Origin: a virus
DNA: 25,809 nucleotides
Direction: 5' to 3' (one strand)
Virus record (IMG/VR): IMGVR_UViG_3300032083_000540
Coordinates: 1-25,809 of that record
In this document: in pieces, positions 23,123-25,809 of the stretch
How the letters are laid out: each line of letters opens with the position of its first letter
Position numbering within the stretch: the first letter of the stretch is position 1
The notes under the pieces: model-generated
What the model was told of the DNA's origin: nothing
The model's database searches: none
Seen by the model: only the letters and a program-made list of their open reading frames with translations
Made by a program: the position numbers and the translations under genes

Positions 23123-23384
23123 AATTGCTTTGAGAGACATCGCCGGAGATGACCCGACCAGGGCGCTTGAGGCGGGGCAGCTCTTACTCGGTGGCAAAAG
23201 AATTGAGCTTTTGTGCGATCAACTAAACATTCCAGAGTCGGAGATCGAAGGTTTGGCACGGTACGTCTTCGCTGAGGATTTTGGGGTGAGAAGAAGAGCG
23301 GCGTCAAGGAAAGCGATATCGAAGTTGATTTCGATGACCGAGAAGAAAAAAAAAGGAGATCGACATCGAAAGCTATCGATTTGA
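23115..23384 (+). CDS. Small hypothetical protein with a disturbed 3' end
   Basis: This 89-residue protein from ATG 23115 overlaps the RusA stop by eight bases, with AAGG just upstream. The part up to about residue 56 reads as a normal helical acidic protein (MIEIALRDIAGDD, ELLCDQLNIPESEIEGLARY). After that the frame becomes strongly basic (VRRRAASRK, TEKKKKGDRHRK). Meanwhile the -1 frame reads as an acidic protein (KSGVKESDIEVDFDDREE) up to an A9 run at 23346-23354. This may mark a frameshift in nature or in the assembly. No family was recognised. It could be a small DNA-binding or regulatory protein between RusA and the primase-helicase. Confidence 0.6.
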   Translation: MIEIALRDIAGDDPTRALEAGQLLLGGKRIELLCDQLNIPESEIEGLARYVFAEDFGVRRRAASRKAISKLISMTEKKKKGDRHRKLSI

Positions 23385-23442
23385 GTTGGCTTTCGATCAA
23401 CTTTAAAAGTTGATTCGATGGCTTACGTCGATGGCTTTCGAT
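23319..23442. repeat. TCGA-rich iteron-like cluster with an inverted repeat
   Basis: Nine TCGA tetramers occur in about 123 bases. GGCTTTCGAT occurs at 23388-23397 and 23433-23442, with a near-inverse copy ATCGAAAGC at 23365-23373. A 19-base inverted repeat ATCAACTTTAAAAGTTGAT lies at 23396-23414 (nine-base arms around one A). GTTGATT(T)CGATG occurs at 23324 and 23409. The cluster spans the end of the small gene and the gap before the primase-helicase, so it could be an operator, origin or promoter region. Confidence 0.6.
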
Positions 23443-23483
23443 AAATAAATATCACATTAAGGGAAGATTCACAAGGAGGCAAA
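23385..23483 (+). promoter_or_regulatory. Noncoding leader of the primase-helicase gene
   Basis: This 99-base gap is the longest internal noncoding stretch of the window. It holds part of the TCGA-rich repeats, the inverted repeat, an A/T-rich run (ATAAATAAATATCACATTAA at 23441-23460), two GANTC sites (23412-23416 and 23466-23470) and a strong AAGGAGG ribosome site at 23473-23479, four bases before the ATG. No convincing -35/-10 pair was found. A control or origin role is inferred. Confidence 0.5.
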
Positions 23484-25259
23484 ATGAATCGTGATGAAAA
23501 AGAAGAGTTCGACTTGTTCGTAAGGTCCGAGGGCGAGGGCAGACACGTTTGTCCTGTGTGCGCTTCAACCCGAAAGAAAAAAAATGAACGAACTCTAGAT
23601 GTAGATCAGGTCAGTGATGGCTTGGTGTACAAGTGCTGGCACTGCGATGCTGCGGGTAAGGTTAAGGACAATCTGTTCGATGATTTTGACATTGATCCAC
23701 CCTCAAAGGTTCAAGCGATCAGTGTTCCAAAGCAAAACGATTCTCTAGTCGCTGACAACTTCCTGCGCCGCCGGGGCATGGACCCGGATCGGATACGCCA
23801 CCTCAATGTGGTGGGTGGTTCTCATTATTTCCACAACGCAGGTGAACTATCAGCTATCGGTTTCGGATACCAAAACAAGTCAGCGATCAAGTGGCGCTCA
23901 ACGGAAGGCAAGCACTTCATCCAGGACGGATCAGCCCAGCACCTATGGAACATTGAGTCGGCCTCTGAACAACACACCACGGTGATCATCACTGAGGGTG
24001 AGCTTGATTGCTGTGCAATCTCTGATGCTCTGGGCAGTCGCCCTGATCACCTGGTGGTGTCTGTACCTAGTGGTGCCCCGCAAAAGGTCAGCAACCGCAA
24101 GGTTGATCCAGCGGAGGACAGAAAGTTCGGATACCTTTGGAAAGCAAAATCTGTCTTCGACCAAGCAGATAAAATCATCTTGGCAATGGACTCTGATGAG
24201 CCAGGAGAGGCGCTGGGCGAGGAGATAATGAGGCGCGTAGGGAGGGCCAAGTGCTATCACCTAGAGCTGCCAGAGGGCTGTAAGGACGCCAACGACGCGC
24301 TTATCAATCATGGTGCCGATTATTTGGCTGAGTTGATCGATTGTGCAGTGCCTACACCCTTGGTCGGCGTCTACAGCGCCGACGACTACAGCGATGATGT
24401 GGCGTTCCTGTATGAGCGGGGACTGATGCAGGGGAAAAGCACTGGGTTTACGGGTCTTGATTCTGTGTATACCGTTTTACAGGGCCAACTAACGGTTGTG
24501 ACCGGGCAACCGGGTTCTGGCAAGTCAGAATTCATCGATGCAGTCCTGGTGAATTTGGCAGAGCAACACGATTGGAAGTTTGCCATCGCCAGCTTTGAAA
24601 ACCCACCGCCGCTCCACATCATAAAATTAAGCGAAAAGAGGGCTAGAAAGCCATTCTTCATCGGTGACACAGAGCGTATGTCGCAGGAGGAAATGAGCGA
24701 GGCTAAGTCCTGGGTGAACGATCACTTCGCTTTTCTGGACAGCAAAGATGGTGAGCCAGCTACCATCGACTCAATCATAGATCGGACTAAGCAGGCCGTG
24801 ATGAGGCTCGGCTGCCGGGGTTTGGTGATCGACCCGTACAATTACATCGCTCAAGGCAGCAACGAGCATGAACACCAGGCGATCAGTGAGATGCTGACAC
24901 GCATGGTGCAGTTCGCTCGGTCCTGCGATCTGCATATTTGGTTTATCGCGCATCCTGCAAAAATGAGAGCGAATGACAGCGGGCAGATGCCTATACCAAA
25001 CGGCAATCACATCAGCGGCAGTGCTGCATGGTTTGCCAAGTCAGACTGTGGGCTGACGGTGCATCGCACAGGTGAGCATATCGAAGTGCATTCTTGGAAA
25101 TGCAGGTTCAAATGGATCGGATCGGTGGGCCACGCGAAGCTGAGTTATGACCCAGTTTGTGGGCGGTATAAAGATTTCGTGGAGTGGGACGAGGCAGAGG
25201 CCAATCCTATTTTGCCAACGAGGAATTTTAATGAAACGGAAGACGAGTGGGACATCTGA
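23484..25259 (+). CDS. Primase-helicase, T7 gp4/Twinkle type
   Basis: This 591-residue bifunctional replication protein has an N-terminal zinc-binding primase domain with CPVC (23-26) and CWHC (51-54). A TOPRIM domain follows, with ITEGELDCCAIS (Glu171 to Asp175) and LAMDSDEPG (Asp236, Asp238). The C-terminal RecA-like helicase has Walker A GQPGSGKS (341-348), FENPPP after the next strand, Walker B-type GLVIDPYNYI and a late IWFIAHPAKM segment. It would make RNA primers and unwind DNA at the phage fork. The length and order match T7 gp4-type proteins. No DNA polymerase is present in the window, so its partner should lie beyond the right end. The ATG has a strong AAGGAGG site. Confidence 0.93.
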   Translation: MNRDEKEEFDLFVRSEGEGRHVCPVCASTRKKKNERTLDVDQVSDGLVYKCWHCDAAGKVKDNLFDDFDIDPPSKVQAISVPKQNDSLVADNFLRRRGMDPDRIRHLNVVGGSHYFHNAGELSAIGFGYQNKSAIKWRSTEGKHFIQDGSAQHLWNIESASEQHTTVIITEGELDCCAISDALGSRPDHLVVSVPSGAPQKVSNRKVDPAEDRKFGYLWKAKSVFDQADKIILAMDSDEPGEALGEEIMRRVGRAKCYHLELPEGCKDANDALINHGADYLAELIDCAVPTPLVGVYSADDYSDDVAFLYERGLMQGKSTGFTGLDSVYTVLQGQLTVVTGQPGSGKSEFIDAVLVNLAEQHDWKFAIASFENPPPLHIIKLSEKRARKPFFIGDTERMSQEEMSEAKSWVNDHFAFLDSKDGEPATIDSIIDRTKQAVMRLGCRGLVIDPYNYIAQGSNEHEHQAISEMLTRMVQFARSCDLHIWFIAHPAKMRANDSGQMPIPNGNHISGSAAWFAKSDCGLTVHRTGEHIEVHSWKCRFKWIGSVGHAKLSYDPVCGRYKDFVEWDEAEANPILPTRNFNETEDEWDI

Positions 25260-25701
25260 TGAGGTCACGATGGACTTGGGCAATCCAAAACTGCATGAGA
25301 GACATGAAGTTGTTTTGCAAAAAGAAGATGGTGAGGTGGTATCAAAGGCCAGGGTAACCGATCAGCTAGAGATTGATCGACTTTTGCTCGGGAACAAAAT
25401 CACCTCCCTGGAACATAAGGCTGGTGAGTTCATGCTTCAAGTTTTTGTGGACGCCGGGGTTTTCGTTAAGACGGTAAATCTCAACGCGATCTCTTCTGGG
25501 AGGTTCCCAAAAAGCAACTATCACTACGGGTTGTTGAGGTTCCGGGACACGGCTCGGGTTGTGCAAGAGGTGGTCGATGATGATCAAGCACTCAAAATTT
25601 TTGATTGCTTGGCGAAGGATTATCCAATCGAAGAAGACGATTTGATTTTCTTTCGGCTTGCGATGCAAGCAATCGATCAAAAGTTCCTCAGCGGGAGTTA
25701 A
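25231..25701 (+). CDS. Small protein, possible phage regulator
   Basis: From ATG 25231 this is a 156-residue protein whose start lies inside the end of the primase-helicase gene. ATG 25270 with GAGG at proper spacing is an equally good start (143 residues). Visible features are RVTDQLEIDRLLLGNKITSL, HKAGEFMLQVFVDAGVFV, YHYGLLRFRDTARVVQEVV and a C-terminal helix FFRLAMQAIDQKFL. The arrangement of an AGExxxxxF motif, a helical middle and a terminal LAxxxI(A/D)xxF helix recalls phage and bacterial proteins of presumed regulatory type, but the match is weak and no DNA-binding motif is certain. It follows the replication genes and precedes hairpins that may end the transcript. Confidence 0.7.
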   Translation: MKRKTSGTSDEVTMDLGNPKLHERHEVVLQKEDGEVVSKARVTDQLEIDRLLLGNKITSLEHKAGEFMLQVFVDAGVFVKTVNLNAISSGRFPKSNYHYGLLRFRDTARVVQEVVDDDQALKIFDCLAKDYPIEEDDLIFFRLAMQAIDQKFLSGS

Positions 25702-25809
25702 TGGAAGTGTTGCAATTTTTTGATGGTCTGCGAGAATCTAATCGCAGTCTCTCCTTAGCTGCATGGCCCCCGGCCAAGCCTCCACTTCCCCCAGGCCGGG
25801 GGTCTCTTT
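25701..25809 (+). CDS. Possible start of another gene (open at window end, doubtful)
   Basis: An ATG at 25701 shares a base with the preceding TAA (TAATG) and has GGGAG a few bases upstream. The frame then stays open to the last base (begins MEVLQFFDGLRESN, then Pro-rich). The TAATG junction is common in this phage. However, a terminator-like hairpin lies inside the frame and the Pro-rich stretch merely reflects its C-rich arm, so a noncoding reading is at least as likely. Confidence 0.2.
   Translation, partial: MEVLQFFDGLRESNRSLSLAAWPPAKPPLPPGRGSL
25728..25747 (+). other. Small hairpin before the terminator-like hairpin
   Basis: CTGCGA (25728-25733) pairs with TCGCAG (25742-25747) around an eight-base loop. 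It lies 19 bases upstream of the GC-rich hairpin. It could be part of an RNA element or a protein-binding site. On its own it is short enough to be chance. Confidence 0.35.
25765..25809 (+). terminator. Probable Rho-independent terminator
   Basis: CCCCCGGCC (25767-25775) and GGCCGGGGG (25794-25802) form a perfect nine-base GC stem, extended by a G-U and a G-C pair to 25765-25804. The loop is 18 bases, and the stem is followed by TCTCTTT at the window end. The strong GC stem with a U-rich 3' side is typical of an intrinsic terminator. The U tract may continue past the window. It would end the RusA/primase-helicase transcript. Confidence 0.6.

Noticed and set aside
23008-23400. 130-codon minus-strand frame over RusA and the small gene
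   Set aside because: Its Ser/Phe/Arg-rich sequence has no recognisable motif. The plus-strand RusA on the same DNA is clear.
1-25809. CRISPR arrays, tRNA genes, insertion sequences, integrase or attachment sites
   Set aside because: No regularly spaced repeats, cloverleaf-like segments, transposase motifs or integrase motifs were seen. Nearly all DNA is accounted for by phage genes.

Overview
The window is almost wholly coding (about 99%) and reads as part of a tailed double-stranded DNA bacteriophage genome. It holds a lysis cassette, then tail and inner-virion genes, then a recombination and replication block. I infer a podovirus-like morphology because several long helical or low-complexity proteins and one giant multidomain protein occupy the place where T7-like phages encode ejected core proteins. 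The protein flavour resembles environmental, mostly marine, phages. The host cannot be read from the sequence; an alphaproteobacterial host is only a guess. No terminase, portal, capsid, DNA polymerase, RNA polymerase, integrase, tRNA or CRISPR is visible, so the window is a fragment of a longer genome.

Layout. Positions 1-1181 (+): tail end of an upstream gene, an EF-hand protein with two membrane segments, a GTA-type 3TM holin and a GH24 lysozyme. Positions 1178-10113 (+): a tightly coupled run (ATGA, TAATG and GTGA junctions) of a Gly/Gln-rich protein, a 618-residue tail-type protein, two small structural proteins, a 708-residue inner-virion or tail protein, a GNAT-like protein, a Gln-rich coiled-coil protein with an aromatic/Gly repeat, and a 602-residue helical protein. 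Positions 10123-19116 (+): one 2,997-residue polyvalent protein, 35% of the window. In order it has a hydrophobic helical N-terminus, a zincin metallopeptidase (HEIVH), an ASCH-like module, a domain with an HDxFGH motif, an HhH-glycosylase-like domain and an LPD38-like C-terminus.

Positions 19113-22698 (-): an oppositely transcribed early-type operon. In transcription order it has an overlapping pair of small ORFs, a four-cysteine PD-(D/E)XK nuclease, a small protein, an ERF annealing protein, an SSB-like protein with an acidic DIPF tail, a conserved 93-residue protein, an HTH plus DUF3310-like protein and a small hypothetical. Positions 22745-25701 (+), diverging from a compact control region: RusA resolvase, a 90-residue protein with a disturbed 3' end, a TCGA-rich noncoding element, a T7 gp4/Twinkle-type primase-helicase and a possible regulator. 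The window ends in two hairpins, the second terminator-like.

Working together: ERF, the SSB-like protein, the nuclease, RusA and the primase-helicase form a replication-recombination set. The virion genes supply tail parts and proteins likely to be ejected into the host. The lysis genes release progeny.
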